NCBI RefSeq assembly: GCF_014337215.1
Contig: NZ_CP060635.1
Span: forward strand, 1,563,501 to 1,627,500
Direction of reading: 5' to 3'
From: Wansuia hejianensis
GTDB lineage: Bacteria > Bacillota > Clostridia > Lachnospirales > Lachnospiraceae
DNA: 64,000 nucleotides
Position 1 is the first letter of the stretch. Each line of letters begins with the position of its first letter. Below the pieces are notes generated by a model. The model was not told where the DNA came from. It saw only the letters and a list, made by a program, of their open reading frames with translations, and did not search any database. Below are positions 45,904 through 54,537 of this stretch, in pieces. The position numbers and the translations under genes are program-made.

Positions 45904-45972
45904 CGGAGAGTCCCGGTGCTGCCCCGGGCTGTACGGATTTAGAGTCCGCATAATCACTGCGATTCACCCCCC
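45904..45972 (-). tRNA. pylT: pyrrolysine tRNA, anticodon CUA
   Basis: 69 nt fold into the odd shape of tRNA-Pyl. Acceptor GGGGGGT pairs with ACTCTCC (two G-U pairs), with discriminator G. One base joins the acceptor to a 4-bp D stem (AATC/GATT) with a 5-base loop. A single A then leads to a 6-bp anticodon stem (TGCGGA/TCCGTA) with loop CTCTAAA, giving anticodon CTA. A 3-base variable region CAG is followed by a 5-bp T stem (CCCGG/CCGGG) with loop GGCAGCA, which lacks the usual TTC. No CCA is encoded (TGA follows). It reads UAG as pyrrolysine. Confidence 0.95.
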
Positions 45973-45982
45973 ATATAAAATA

Positions 45983-46013
45983 ATCATAAACCCTCAGGTA
46001 ACTTGAGAGTCAA
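45983..46013 (-). promoter_or_regulatory. pylT-pyl operon promoter with 19-bp spacer and MerR-type dyad
   Basis: Minus strand -35 TTGACT at 46008-46013, spacer of 19 bases, -10 TATGAT at 45983-45988; the start would fall near 45976, just before the tRNA 5' end at 45972. The spacer is filled by a dyad centred on 46000 (45990-46010) in which 8 of 10 pairs match; its core CAGGTAACTTG resembles the SoxR/BmrR class of operators. A long spacer with a centred dyad is the hallmark of MerR-family activation, and a merR gene ends this operon. Confidence 0.8.
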
Positions 46014-46076
46014 CCGATAATGGAGAGTGAGACGGGAATGGATACCCTCACCGCCCAAATTGGAAGCAAAACGTAT

Positions 46077-47381
46077 TCATACAAACAGTCCGAACTGCAC
46101 GCAGAGTATCATAACTAATAAACTGCACACTCCGGGAATGAGGCTTATTTTCAGATAAACGGGCACCGCTTTTTTATATGCCAGGCGCGCCAGCATTGTT
46201 GTGTTGACAACGCCTGGTGAATGGGGACCTACACAGGCGAAGATCGATGCGCTGAGTATCCGGTGTGTCACTCCGGCAGAATATCCGGCTGCCGTCATGG
46301 ATTCCAGGATCTGTGTGCCGAACGCGCTCACTGCTCCGGGAGGCGCCGCTGTCAGGAAGGTCACCAGGGCAATTACAGTGGGCCCGAAGTACAGGGGAGA
46401 CAGGTTAGACAGAGCGTTTGTCACAATTTGAAAACCGGGGGCTGTGGCCACCAGCGTCGAAAGCCCCACTGTGGCCGCCGCGTTCAGAGCCGGACCAAAG
46501 CTGGAGGTTATGCCGGTGGTTATACTGTCATTGAAATCTGTCATATATTTTCTGAAAAACAGCAGGTTCAGCAATATGCCGATCAGTATGCCCGCCAACA
46601 CATGTAACGTCACCGCGCATACGACCACCGCGGCCATGGAAATGAGTGCATACCAGGCGCTGGGCATATCCTCCTGCTCATCGCTTTTTTTGCCTATTTC
46701 CGGATTTGCAAAGGCGGCTCCGCTGTCCATGAATGTCTCACCCGCACGCTCTGCCTTCCGGATATCGAACTTGGCCAGAACCGCGAATACCAGGCAGAAC
46801 GCGGCAAATCCAACGATGGACAGACCCATTTCTGCCGTCAGAGGCGTTCCGTACATTTCAGATAGCTGGATATTCACAAGCTGCAGGGAACCGCCCAGGA
46901 TGCAGGTTGCTGTGCTGCAGGCGCCTCCATAACAGTACAGCCGCCATGGGACATCGATTTCCTGATACAGATCCCTTGCCGTATATAATACTGTAAAGAC
47001 AATGACAAAGCTATTGATCCCCACAAAAGTCAGTATCATATACATCACAGGAACAAACATGACACAGATAAATTTCTGATTCCGCTTACTCTTCCGGATG
47101 ACATTCGCAAATGCTACCGCTATGCTGCGCGATCCTTTTCCGGCTGCCATCGTCTGCCCATAAAGGCAGCCGCCGACAAATATCAAAATATAGCTGGTAA
47201 TAAAACCGCCTGCCGAACTCGCCCAGGCTCCGGTGAGAGTCTCCAGGGCCGGCATGCCGGAGAATACGATGATGATGACAGAGGCCAGAAGCGCAGCCAA
47301 AAACATCTGAATTCCCTTGCAGCAGCACAGAATGAAGAACGCAATTCCAGCTATAATTCCAATCAAACTGATTACTTCCAT
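46077..47381 (-). CDS. GntP-family permease
   Basis: 434-residue membrane protein with about 12-13 helices and features of the GntP / citrate-type organic acid carriers (FVGGCLYGQTMAAGKGSRSIA, LTFVGINSFVIVFTVLY, ASIFACVGPHSPGVVNTTML). Members import gluconate, other sugar acids or hydroxyacids, in symport with H+ or Na+. Its place between mttB and pylT suggests uptake of the compound degraded by this locus, possibly one bearing both a carboxylate and a methylated amine. That link is inference. It ends with TGA. Confidence 0.8.
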   Translation of the reverse strand: MEVISLIGIIAGIAFFILCCCKGIQMFLAALLASVIIIVFSGMPALETLTGAWASSAGGFITSYILIFVGGCLYGQTMAAGKGSRSIAVAFANVIRKSKRNQKFICVMFVPVMYMILTFVGINSFVIVFTVLYTARDLYQEIDVPWRLYCYGGACSTATCILGGSLQLVNIQLSEMYGTPLTAEMGLSIVGFAAFCLVFAVLAKFDIRKAERAGETFMDSGAAFANPEIGKKSDEQEDMPSAWYALISMAAVVVCAVTLHVLAGILIGILLNLLFFRKYMTDFNDSITTGITSSFGPALNAAATVGLSTLVATAPGFQIVTNALSNLSPLYFGPTVIALVTFLTAAPPGAVSAFGTQILESMTAAGYSAGVTHRILSASIFACVGPHSPGVVNTTMLARLAYKKAVPVYLKISLIPGVCSLLVMILCVQFGLFV

Positions 47382-47531
47382 CTCCTAAGCTCCTTTTTCT
47401 ATTGTCCTTCACATCGGAGGGAATGTGACTCCCCTCTGTATATGACTTCCGGCGGATCGCAGAGCTGCGCGGCAAAAGGCGCTCCGCAGCACAGCCCTCG
47501 CAAGCACGCCGAAAACGTACTTGAAAACAGA

Positions 47532-47553
47532 AGCGCTGAAATCATTCAGCGCT
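47532..47553 (-). terminator. hairpin after mttB
   Basis: Minus strand AGCGCTGAA, 4-base loop, TTCAGCGCT followed by TCTGTTTTC. It lies 44 bases after the mttB stop, so it is a partial terminator or RNA stabiliser that would set mttB apart from the permease gene. Confidence 0.5.
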
Positions 47554-47596
47554 CCTGCTTACATCGATTTAACGCCCCTGCCGCAGGCAACGGCTA

Positions 47597-49078
47597 TTAA
47601 TCAACTTTTCCGTATTTCATATTGAGCTGTTTTTCCTCTGCTTCCAGAACCATCTGATGGATCTTATCCGCCACTTCCTGTGAAACTGACAGCTTATCCC
47701 TGTTCTCTTCCAGGATCTTAAGCGCCCGCTCATCAGCAAGTTCCTTCAGGTCCTTCGCATTGGCAGTCGGAACGCCACGCTGGAATATTTCTGGTTTACT
47801 CTGCTCGTTGTAGTGGTCCAGTGTATGCTCCTCACCTAAGAAGTTTCCACGGATTCCCACCTCACGGATCACATCCAGCGCCATTGTAATATCGTTAACC
47901 GGTATTCCTTCCTGTGCCTTACGGTACATACGGATCACATCGGCATCAGCAACGAGCTGTCCTAAGCTCATCACAATACCGCTGTCCAGTATACCGCCGC
48001 CATAGATAATATTTGCCCCTGCGAGCACCGGAAGTAAACCCGTCATTGTCTTCTCGTGACCTGCCTGGAAGTCACAGAATTTTGACTCCGTCTATGTCCC
48101 GCCGATCAGAGTCGGTATTCCGTATTTCCTTCCAAGCGCAGCCATGGTAGCGCTTAAAATACCTGCCTCCGGACAGCCTACCAGAGCGCTGGAGCCGTGA
48201 CGCATGTCAGAGATTCCCGGAGAACCTCCGCAGATAAATCTGGCTCCCTTACGAACCAGCTGCGACAGAACCAGAGTCGCGAGATTCTCCGCGTTGGCGA
48301 TGATAGCCGATCCTGCAAGGGTGACCGGAGCCATACCTCCTGCCATCGACATTGTCATATTTGCGACGGGAATATCATATTCTGCCGCCGTCATGAGCAC
48401 CTCGCACGCCTCTTCCGGAAGGAACAGCGGGCTGATCGTACATTCTCCAAAAAAGATTGTCGGCTTCTCCTGAAGCGCCTTCAGACTTCCGCGCTCAACG
48501 CTCGCCATCTCAATATCATACTCGACGTTCCACTTCCTGCTGGAGGATGCCATCATGGGCTTACGGAGATGTGTATAATGCATCTCAAAGCTATGTATAT
48601 TCGTAAACCCTCTTTTAACATCGCTCGCTGTCAGCGTTGAAAAACAGAAATCATACTCTGGCAGCCGGTCTACCAGTGTCGCGGTGTCTATGATATCTTT
48701 TTTCACCGCCATACGCGCTTCACCGGTTTCAATGTCTTCAATCTGCGGCGCACAGCCGAACGGAGAATGGTACACTCTTCCGCCGCCCAGCTCCATATTG
48801 AACTCCTCACTTTTACCATACAGTGTAAAAGATGAAGGACATGACTGGATGGCTTCTTCCACTACATACTGGGGAATTCTTACCGTTTTTTTGTCATAGT
48901 CCACTGCGCAGCCGCCCTTTTCATAACATTCCAGGGCTTCTTTGCTGCCGATTTCCATGCCGACTTCAGACAGCACTTCGAGCGTCGCCCGATGCAGCTG
49001 ATCCAGGCTGTCTTCGCTGAACAGGTCCAGCCTGGCGCCTGTAATGTCATTTAAGCCGGCCGATAGGTTTCTTTTCAT
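47597..49078 (-). CDS. mttB: MttB-family trimethylamine-type methyltransferase containing pyrrolysine
   Basis: 493 residues if the in-frame TAG at 48092-48094 is read as pyrrolysine (residue 329). The frame continues without damage to TAA at 47597 and the flanks read GGT-Pyl-TESKFCDFQAGHEKT, matching the conserved surroundings of the MttB amber codon. The N-terminal part has ALECYEKGG and the TIM-barrel core (LVRKGARFICGGSPGISDMR). True MttB moves a methyl group from trimethylamine to a corrinoid protein; no corrinoid protein gene (MttC) or reactivase is in this window, so the substrate and partner are open. AAGGAGGT precedes the ATG; it has its own promoter at 49112. Confidence 0.93.
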
Positions 49079-49111
49079 GTATGCGCTACCTCCTTGTTTT
49101 ATTTTAAATTC

Positions 49112-49142
49112 AGTATAATATCTCCAGTGGATTTAGAGTCAA
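49112..49142 (-). promoter_or_regulatory. mttB promoter with 19-bp spacer
   Basis: Minus strand -35 TTGACT at 49137-49142, spacer of 19 bases, -10 TATACT at 49112-49117. The first five bases after position -34 (CT) and the flank TTGACTCT are shared with the pylT and alcohol dehydrogenase promoters. The dyad is weaker: only CTCT/AGAT-like arms remain, with an inner TCCAGTGGA palindrome. Confidence 0.65.
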
Positions 49143-49162
49143 GGGCAAAATAAGCAAAAAAA

Positions 49163-49864
49163 TTACCATCTGTCAAACCATCCCGTACTCTCTCCATCGC
49201 TGGTGAAATACTCCGGCGCCTGGCTGCCCTGCAGGATCTCCCGGAAAATATTACGGCTGAGCGGCGGCACCGTATCCGGGCCGTAGGACCGGAATTCTTC
49301 CGAGTTGGAAATGACCGCCCCCATACGCCGCATATCCTCGATATTCACCCGCTGTATCTCTTCCGTCTGGGACGAACAGCAATCTTCCAGGATCACAACT
49401 TGATATTCCAGTGAGTTCGCGTCATAACAGGCGGTTCTGATACAGTTCGGAGTTGTAGTTCCAATCAGTATGACAGTCTCCACGTGCAGCCGGCGAAGGA
49501 TCAGGTCCAGCTCCGTATGGAAAAAAGCGCTCCATCGGGGCTTGATAATCGTATAGTCGCCATCCTGTGGACGGAGGCCTTCAGGCGCCTCTGCGCTGAT
49601 CGGGCCGCGGCTGGAAGGCCCCATGCCGCGGCCGCCGTTTTTCCACGCTTCATATCTCGTCATTTCCACGTCGCTTCCATCGTTCCTGTAGATCCTCTTG
49701 ACGAAAAATACCGGGATTCCTTTCTGGCGGGCAGTGTTCACCACGGCTGCACACGCGGGAACCGTCTTTTCCGCATTCCTGATGCACTGGGCAGATTCAG
49801 CGCTGATAAACCCCTTCTCCATGTCTATTACAATCAGCGCTGATCTGGTTGGATTATCTTTCAT
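49163..49864 (-). CDS. isochorismatase-family cysteine hydrolase
   Basis: 233-residue hydrolase. The catalytic triad is visible: Asp in ALIVIDMEKGF, Lys in TIIKPRWSAF, Cys in TTPNCIRTACYDANS. Relatives hydrolyse isochorismate, nicotinamide or N-carbamoylsarcosine; with methylated-amine genes next to it, a carbamoyl- or amide-bearing substrate such as N-carbamoylsarcosine is imaginable but not shown. The start ATG overlaps the stop of the upstream dehydrogenase gene (ATGA). Confidence 0.85.
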   Translation of the reverse strand: MKDNPTRSALIVIDMEKGFISAESAQCIRNAEKTVPACAAVVNTARQKGIPVFFVKRIYRNDGSDVEMTRYEAWKNGGRGMGPSSRGPISAEAPEGLRPQDGDYTIIKPRWSAFFHTELDLILRRLHVETVILIGTTTPNCIRTACYDANSLEYQVVILEDCCSSQTEEIQRVNIEDMRRMGAVISNSEEFRSYGPDTVPPLSRNIFREILQGSQAPEYFTSDGESTGWFDRW

Positions 49865-50808
49865 CAGCAGATCACATTCACAGGCTTGTTCTGCAGCCAG
49901 CCTTTAATATTCTCGCAGACGATGACAGCCCTTTTCTCAAACGCCTGGGCAGACGCAAATGCGACGTGAGGGGTAGCGATCAGGTTGTCTGCCTGGAACA
50001 GAACATGATCCTGGGGTACGGGCGGTTCCATTTCAAATACATCCACCGCCGCTCCGGCTATCCTGCCGCTGTTCAAGGCATCTGCCAGTGCTTCGCTGTC
50101 AACAATGGGGCCGCGGGCGCAGTTTATGAACAAGGCATCCTTCTTCATCAGGTCAAACTGTTCTTTTCCGATCATCCCGATTGTCTGGGGATTCTGCGGA
50201 ACATGGACGGATATGATATCACAGGTGCTGAGCAGATCTTCCAGGGAGATAAAGGTTACCCCCTGGATGTCCTTGACGGTCCTGCTGTAGGCATAAGTCT
50301 CGCAGCCGAAAGCCTGGGCGATCCGAAGTACCCGCTCGCCAATAGCTCCGGCCCCTATCACCCCGAATTTCTTGCCTTCCAGCTCCCATCCCACGAGTCC
50401 GGCCTTTGTTCCGCCTTCACGTACTGCACGGTCACAGGCGGGAATATTTCTGGAAAGGCTGATCGCGAATCCGAATACAAGATCTGCGACTGCCACCGTG
50501 GAATATCCGGCGCAGTTACATACCATAATTCCCTTGGACCTGCAGTATTCCACATCTATCAGATCTACGCCGGTGAACGCCACGCAGATCATTTTCAGGT
50601 CCGGAAGCTGGCTGATAATATCCTCTCCATACCGGATATTGGACAGTACCACACAGTCTGCTCCTTTGCTGCGCTCTGTGAGGGTTTCTGCATCCTCTGC
50701 GCGAGTGTCGTAATATGTAGCTTCAACAAGTTCTCCCAGAGAACTTTCTACCATAGCCTTCAGCTGTTCCTGCGGAATGCCGAGGGGTTCCAAAAATGTT
50801 ACTTTCAT
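49864..50808 (-). CDS. D-isomer-specific 2-hydroxyacid dehydrogenase
   Basis: 314 residues. The NAD domain motif FGVIGAGAIGERVLRIAQAFG lies near residue 147, the catalytic Arg in NCARGPIVDSEALADAL, a Glu in DVFEMEPP and the catalytic His in ATPHVAFAS. It reduces a 2-ketoacid or oxidises a D-2-hydroxyacid. The second of two adjacent ATGs has the better spacing to AAGGAG. It is part of the long catabolic run. Confidence 0.88.
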   Translation of the reverse strand: MKVTFLEPLGIPQEQLKAMVESSLGELVEATYYDTRAEDAETLTERSKGADCVVLSNIRYGEDIISQLPDLKMICVAFTGVDLIDVEYCRSKGIMVCNCAGYSTVAVADLVFGFAISLSRNIPACDRAVREGGTKAGLVGWELEGKKFGVIGAGAIGERVLRIAQAFGCETYAYSRTVKDIQGVTFISLEDLLSTCDIISVHVPQNPQTIGMIGKEQFDLMKKDALFINCARGPIVDSEALADALNSGRIAGAAVDVFEMEPPVPQDHVLFQADNLIATPHVAFASAQAFEKRAVIVCENIKGWLQNKPVNVIC

Positions 50809-50829
50809 CATATGCTCCTTCTATATCTG

Positions 50830-52383
50830 TTAAAGTACCTGATGCACCACATCGATCACTGTGCCATCCCGGTATTCTACAACGCCTACAATCCGCTCAC
50901 CGAATTCCGGATGATCCTTCACTGCTCCCAGTTCATCGCCCATCCGCAGCAATTCATGAATATCGACAATGGGAAGTCCGCTGTCTTTCAGTTTTTCCAC
51001 GAGATCCGCCCGCCGGGGATTAATAGCAATTCCTTTATCGGTCACTATACCGTCCACCGTATCTCCGGGCGTAGTAATCGTGGTCACCTTCTCCCGGATG
51101 ATGCAGCGTCCGCCTTTTTTCATGAGGCTGCTCACTACCAGTGAAATTTTGCTTCCCGCGGCGCAGTCCTCATTGCCTCCGGAAGCGCTCATGATCACGC
51201 CGTTGGAACCGGTAATGACGTTCAAATTAAAATCTGTGTCCACTTCAAAGCCGCCGAGAATCATGATATCCAGATTATTCACCACACAGCCCTTGTTTTC
51301 TGGGTTGCCGTAAAGGCTGCCGCTCATGATCAGATGCCTGGGATCATGTCTGGCAAGGTGCTCTATGGCTTCAAGATCGAAACATTGCACATCCCAGAGC
51401 GCCCGAAGCAGCCCTTCCTCCAGCATACGGGTGAAATACCCATGTATGCCGCCTGAGCCGAAGCTTCCGCTGATTCCGTCGCGGAGCATTCGTTTCCTTA
51501 TCCCGGCAGCCACTGCCAGGCTGATTCCGCCTGCGCCGGTTTGAAAACTCATACCCTGGCGGATATAGCCGGCTCTGTCCAGCAGCTCAGCCGCCGTCTC
51601 CGCAACCGCAAGCTTGGCAGGATCCTCTGTGACCTTCGTAGCCCCGCTGGCGATGCCTGCCGGGTCCCCGATCGCATCTACCACTGCCACATAATCCACA
51701 AGGTTCTGAGAAATCTCCACCGGCGTATTCGGATAAGGCACGAGAGTGTCAGTGACAGCCACCACATAGTCTGCGAATTCCGCATCTGCATAGCTGTAGG
51801 AAAGACATCCGCAGGCACTCTTTCCCTGGCTGCCATTGATATTTCCCATTTCGTCACAGCTGGGAGAAGCGATAAACGCTATATCTATATGCATTTCTCC
51901 GTTTTCTATCGCTCTGGGCCGTCCGCCGTGGCTGCGGAGGATCACCGGCTTTTTTAGCTTGCCGGCCGATATCGCCTGAGGCACGGGGCCGGCTCCGAAG
52001 GTGCTGACTGAGATCTGGGTAATCGTCCCGTCTTCGATCAGGGGTACCAGCGGCCCGTGACAGGCGAACAGGCCGGAGGCCGCCACATGAATATCCTTAT
52101 ACCCTCTTTTCCCGATTTCCTCCATGACCATATTTGTTACAAAATCACCGTTTCTCAAATGATGGTGGAAGGATACGGTCATCCCATCCCTGAGGGGCAG
52201 CTTGTCCAGCGCCTCTCCGAGATTTTCACATAGCTTTCTGCCGCCGGGCGCAGCGCCTTTAGGAATCCGGACCTCCGCACGTTTTGAAGGTTTCCCGGCT
52301 CTGGCAAATGCGCCTTCGTAATGTTTCACACTGCCATAACCTTCTATAAAGTCCGGAACTTCACGACCAAGTATATTTTTCAT
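50830..52383 (-). CDS. citF: citrate lyase alpha subunit-like CoA transferase
   Basis: 517 residues matching CitF, which swaps the acetyl group of the acyl carrier for citrate. Family passages include SFHHHLRNGDFVTNMVMEEI, RSHGGRPRAIENGEMHIDIAFIASPSCDEMGN, and TGSNGVIMSASGGNEDCAAG. The start MKNILGREV follows GGAG. The CitE-like lyase is two genes upstream, but no CitD carrier gene or CitC/CitG maturation gene is visible, so it may act directly on CoA esters of citrate, citramalate or a related hydroxyacid. Confidence 0.9.
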   Translation of the reverse strand: MKNILGREVPDFIEGYGSVKHYEGAFARAGKPSKRAEVRIPKGAAPGGRKLCENLGEALDKLPLRDGMTVSFHHHLRNGDFVTNMVMEEIGKRGYKDIHVAASGLFACHGPLVPLIEDGTITQISVSTFGAGPVPQAISAGKLKKPVILRSHGGRPRAIENGEMHIDIAFIASPSCDEMGNINGSQGKSACGCLSYSYADAEFADYVVAVTDTLVPYPNTPVEISQNLVDYVAVVDAIGDPAGIASGATKVTEDPAKLAVAETAAELLDRAGYIRQGMSFQTGAGGISLAVAAGIRKRMLRDGISGSFGSGGIHGYFTRMLEEGLLRALWDVQCFDLEAIEHLARHDPRHLIMSGSLYGNPENKGCVVNNLDIMILGGFEVDTDFNLNVITGSNGVIMSASGGNEDCAAGSKISLVVSSLMKKGGRCIIREKVTTITTPGDTVDGIVTDKGIAINPRRADLVEKLKDSGLPIVDIHELLRMGDELGAVKDHPEFGERIVGVVEYRDGTVIDVVHQVL

Positions 52384-52415
52384 TCCAATCTCCTTCGAGT
52401 TTAGAAACACGTTCT

Positions 52416-53588
52416 TCAGATACGCGACACCCCGTCTTTGCGTGCCGCTTCAGCGACTGCCGCTGCAACTGCGTCTTTCACCCGCGGATCAAACGCTTTG
52501 GGGATGATATATTCCGCGCAGAGTTCTTCTTCACTGACCAGGCCGGCCAGCGCTTTAGCCGCGGCAAATTTCATGTTCTCGGTGACGCGGCTGGCACGGA
52601 CGTCAAGCGCGCCTCTGAAAAGGCCGGGAAAACAGAGAACATTATTGATCTGATTCGGATAATCGCTGCGCCCTGTGGACACCACCTTGGCGCCGGCCGC
52701 CAGCGCCTCATCCGGAAAGATCTCAGGCGTGGGGTTGGCGCACGCAAAAATCACCGGATCTTTTGCCATAGACTGGATCATATCGCCTGTCAGAGTGCCC
52801 GGGGCAGAAACACCGATGAACACGTCCGCACCCTTTATAACATCCGCGAGAGAGCCAGCAATGTGTTCCGGGTTAGTAAGCCCCGCCATCTCTTCCTTGA
52901 TCGGGTTAAGCCCTTCTCTTCCTTCATAGATAGCGCCCCTTCGGTCTGTCATAATGACGTTTTTCAGCCCATAGCTGATCAGAAGCTTGATGATCGCTAT
53001 TCCGGCGGCTCCGGCTCCGCTGGTTACAATTTTTATATCCTCAATCTTCTTTCCCACGACTTTGAGCGCGTTCATCAGCCCGGCAAGAGTGATGACTGCC
53101 GTTCCGTGCTGGTCGTCGTGGAAAACAGGGATATCGCAGCTCTCTATGAGTTTTTTCTCAATCTCAAAGCAGCGGGGCGCGGAGATATCTTCCAGATTAA
53201 TACCCCCAAACGAACCTGCAAACAGAGAGACAGCCTGAACAATTTCGTCCATATTTTTACTGCGCACGCAGAGCGGAACGGCGTCCACATCACCAAAAGC
53301 CTTGAACAGCACGCATTTTCCTTCCATTACGGGCATCCCCGCTTCCGGACCGATATCTCCGAGTCCCAGCACCGCCGTTCCGTCCGTGATGACTGCGACA
53401 GTATTCCATCTGCGGGTGAGATCATAACTTTTGCTGATATCTTTCTGTATCTCCAGACAGGGCTGTGCAACACCGGGAGTATACGCGAGGGAAAGTGCTT
53501 CTTGGGTATTAACCTCTGCTCTGGGAGTTACCTCGATCTTTCCTCTGAGCTCATAATGCATTTTAAGAGATTCTTTTGCATAATCCAT
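52416..53588 (-). CDS. malic enzyme (NAD(P)-dependent, decarboxylating)
   Basis: 390-residue short bacterial malic enzyme without the phosphotransacetylase extension. It converts malate to pyruvate and CO2. Seen are SLAYTPGVAQPC near residue 31, NLEDISAPRCFEIE, HDDQHGTAVITLAGLMNAL and the Rossmann motif GAGAAGIAIIKLL near 190. In a citrate-lyase-like context it would drain C4 acids to pyruvate. RBS is AGGAA. Confidence 0.93.
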   Translation of the reverse strand: MDYAKESLKMHYELRGKIEVTPRAEVNTQEALSLAYTPGVAQPCLEIQKDISKSYDLTRRWNTVAVITDGTAVLGLGDIGPEAGMPVMEGKCVLFKAFGDVDAVPLCVRSKNMDEIVQAVSLFAGSFGGINLEDISAPRCFEIEKKLIESCDIPVFHDDQHGTAVITLAGLMNALKVVGKKIEDIKIVTSGAGAAGIAIIKLLISYGLKNVIMTDRRGAIYEGREGLNPIKEEMAGLTNPEHIAGSLADVIKGADVFIGVSAPGTLTGDMIQSMAKDPVIFACANPTPEIFPDEALAAGAKVVSTGRSDYPNQINNVLCFPGLFRGALDVRASRVTENMKFAAAKALAGLVSEEELCAEYIIPKAFDPRVKDAVAAAVAEAARKDGVSRI

Positions 53589-53615
53589 CGTATCAATTCC
53601 TGTCCCTTTCAGATA

Positions 53616-54509
53616 TTATTTTCTCTTGGCAGCCTCTTTTTCCTCAATTTCTTTTACTCTGGCGAGAATATTCAACCCGTCACGATACACCGGGGTATCG
53701 ATCATCTGTCCATCCACGCCCACGGAAGCAGATCCTTTCGCAAGCCCTTCCTCTTCAAACGCCTTAGTGATCTTTTTCGCCCATTCTACGCGCTCAGGAG
53801 TGGGAGAATACACCTTGTGTGCAATAGGAATCTGGCGCGGATGAATGATTTGCCGTCCCTCAAAGCCCAACTGCGCTCCGCTGCGGGTATTGGCCTCAAA
53901 CGCCGCATCGTCCGCATAGTTCGGGAACGGCGCATCTTCTGCGACAAGCCCTGCGGCTCTCGCTGCAACGCCGATCTTTCCCCTGGCGAAAAACTGCTCG
54001 TCCGCCTCGTCCGTTCTGGTCACGCGCATATCACGGGTATAATCAACTGCTCCAAATATCACGGCTACCAGCCGGTCAGAACACCACACAGCCTGATCCA
54101 CATTCATGATGCCGATCGCCGTCTCAATGAGAATCGCCATCTTGATCCCTCCTACTGGAAGGGCACGCTTCTTCTCAAGATCTGTAAGCATAAAGTCAAG
54201 CCTTTTGACATCGTCGGGGCCGGAACACTTGGGCAGCGTAATTCCATCCAGCCCTTCCATCACCACCGCATCCAGATCATCCATCGTGAGATCTGTATCC
54301 CATGCGTTAATCCTGACCCATGATTCAGCGCCGTTTACGCTCATTTTAGGTATCCATCTCTTTGCGATTTCTCTGGCAGCCGCTTTCTCGGACAGCGGGA
54401 CCGCGTCCTCCAGGTCAAGGGTGATTACATCTGCCCCCCGCGTAGGAGCTTTTTCAATCATGTGTTCGTTATTAGCCGGTAAATAAAGATCAGTTCTTCT
54501 GACAGCCAT
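53616..54509 (-). CDS. citE: citrate lyase beta subunit-like CoA-ester lyase
   Basis: 297-residue HpcH/HpaI aldolase-type TIM barrel. It begins RRTDLYLPANNEHMIEKAP and has ADVITLDLEDAVP with the Mg2+-binding Asp/Glu, and ILIETAIGIMNV. It cleaves citryl-, citramalyl- or malyl-type thioesters to acetate units and an oxoacid. With CitF but without CitD the exact substrate is uncertain. GGAGG stands before ATG. Confidence 0.88.
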   Translation of the reverse strand: MAVRRTDLYLPANNEHMIEKAPTRGADVITLDLEDAVPLSEKAAAREIAKRWIPKMSVNGAESWVRINAWDTDLTMDDLDAVVMEGLDGITLPKCSGPDDVKRLDFMLTDLEKKRALPVGGIKMAILIETAIGIMNVDQAVWCSDRLVAVIFGAVDYTRDMRVTRTDEADEQFFARGKIGVAARAAGLVAEDAPFPNYADDAAFEANTRSGAQLGFEGRQIIHPRQIPIAHKVYSPTPERVEWAKKITKAFEEEGLAKGSASVGVDGQMIDTPVYRDGLNILARVKEIEEKEAAKRK

Positions 54510-54537
54510 CTTAATACCTCCTTAGATATTTGTTTTA

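Noticed and set aside
45874..45967. Longer pylB start at 45967
   Set aside because: That start lies inside the tRNA-Pyl gene and gives a 31-residue extension not typical of PylB; the later ATG fits the family length.
48092..48094. Reading mttB as a nonsense-mutated pseudogene
   Set aside because: The frame on both sides is intact, the amber position matches the known pyrrolysine site of MttB, and all pyl genes are nearby.
49849..51144. 431-codon open frame on the plus strand
   Set aside because: It is antisense to the hydroxyacid dehydrogenase and citF, with no family motif; treated as a shadow frame.
52863..54323. 486-codon open frame on the plus strand
   Set aside because: It lies exactly opposite the malic enzyme and citE genes, has no ribosome-binding site or recognisable domain, and is explained by the codon bias of the genes on the other strand.
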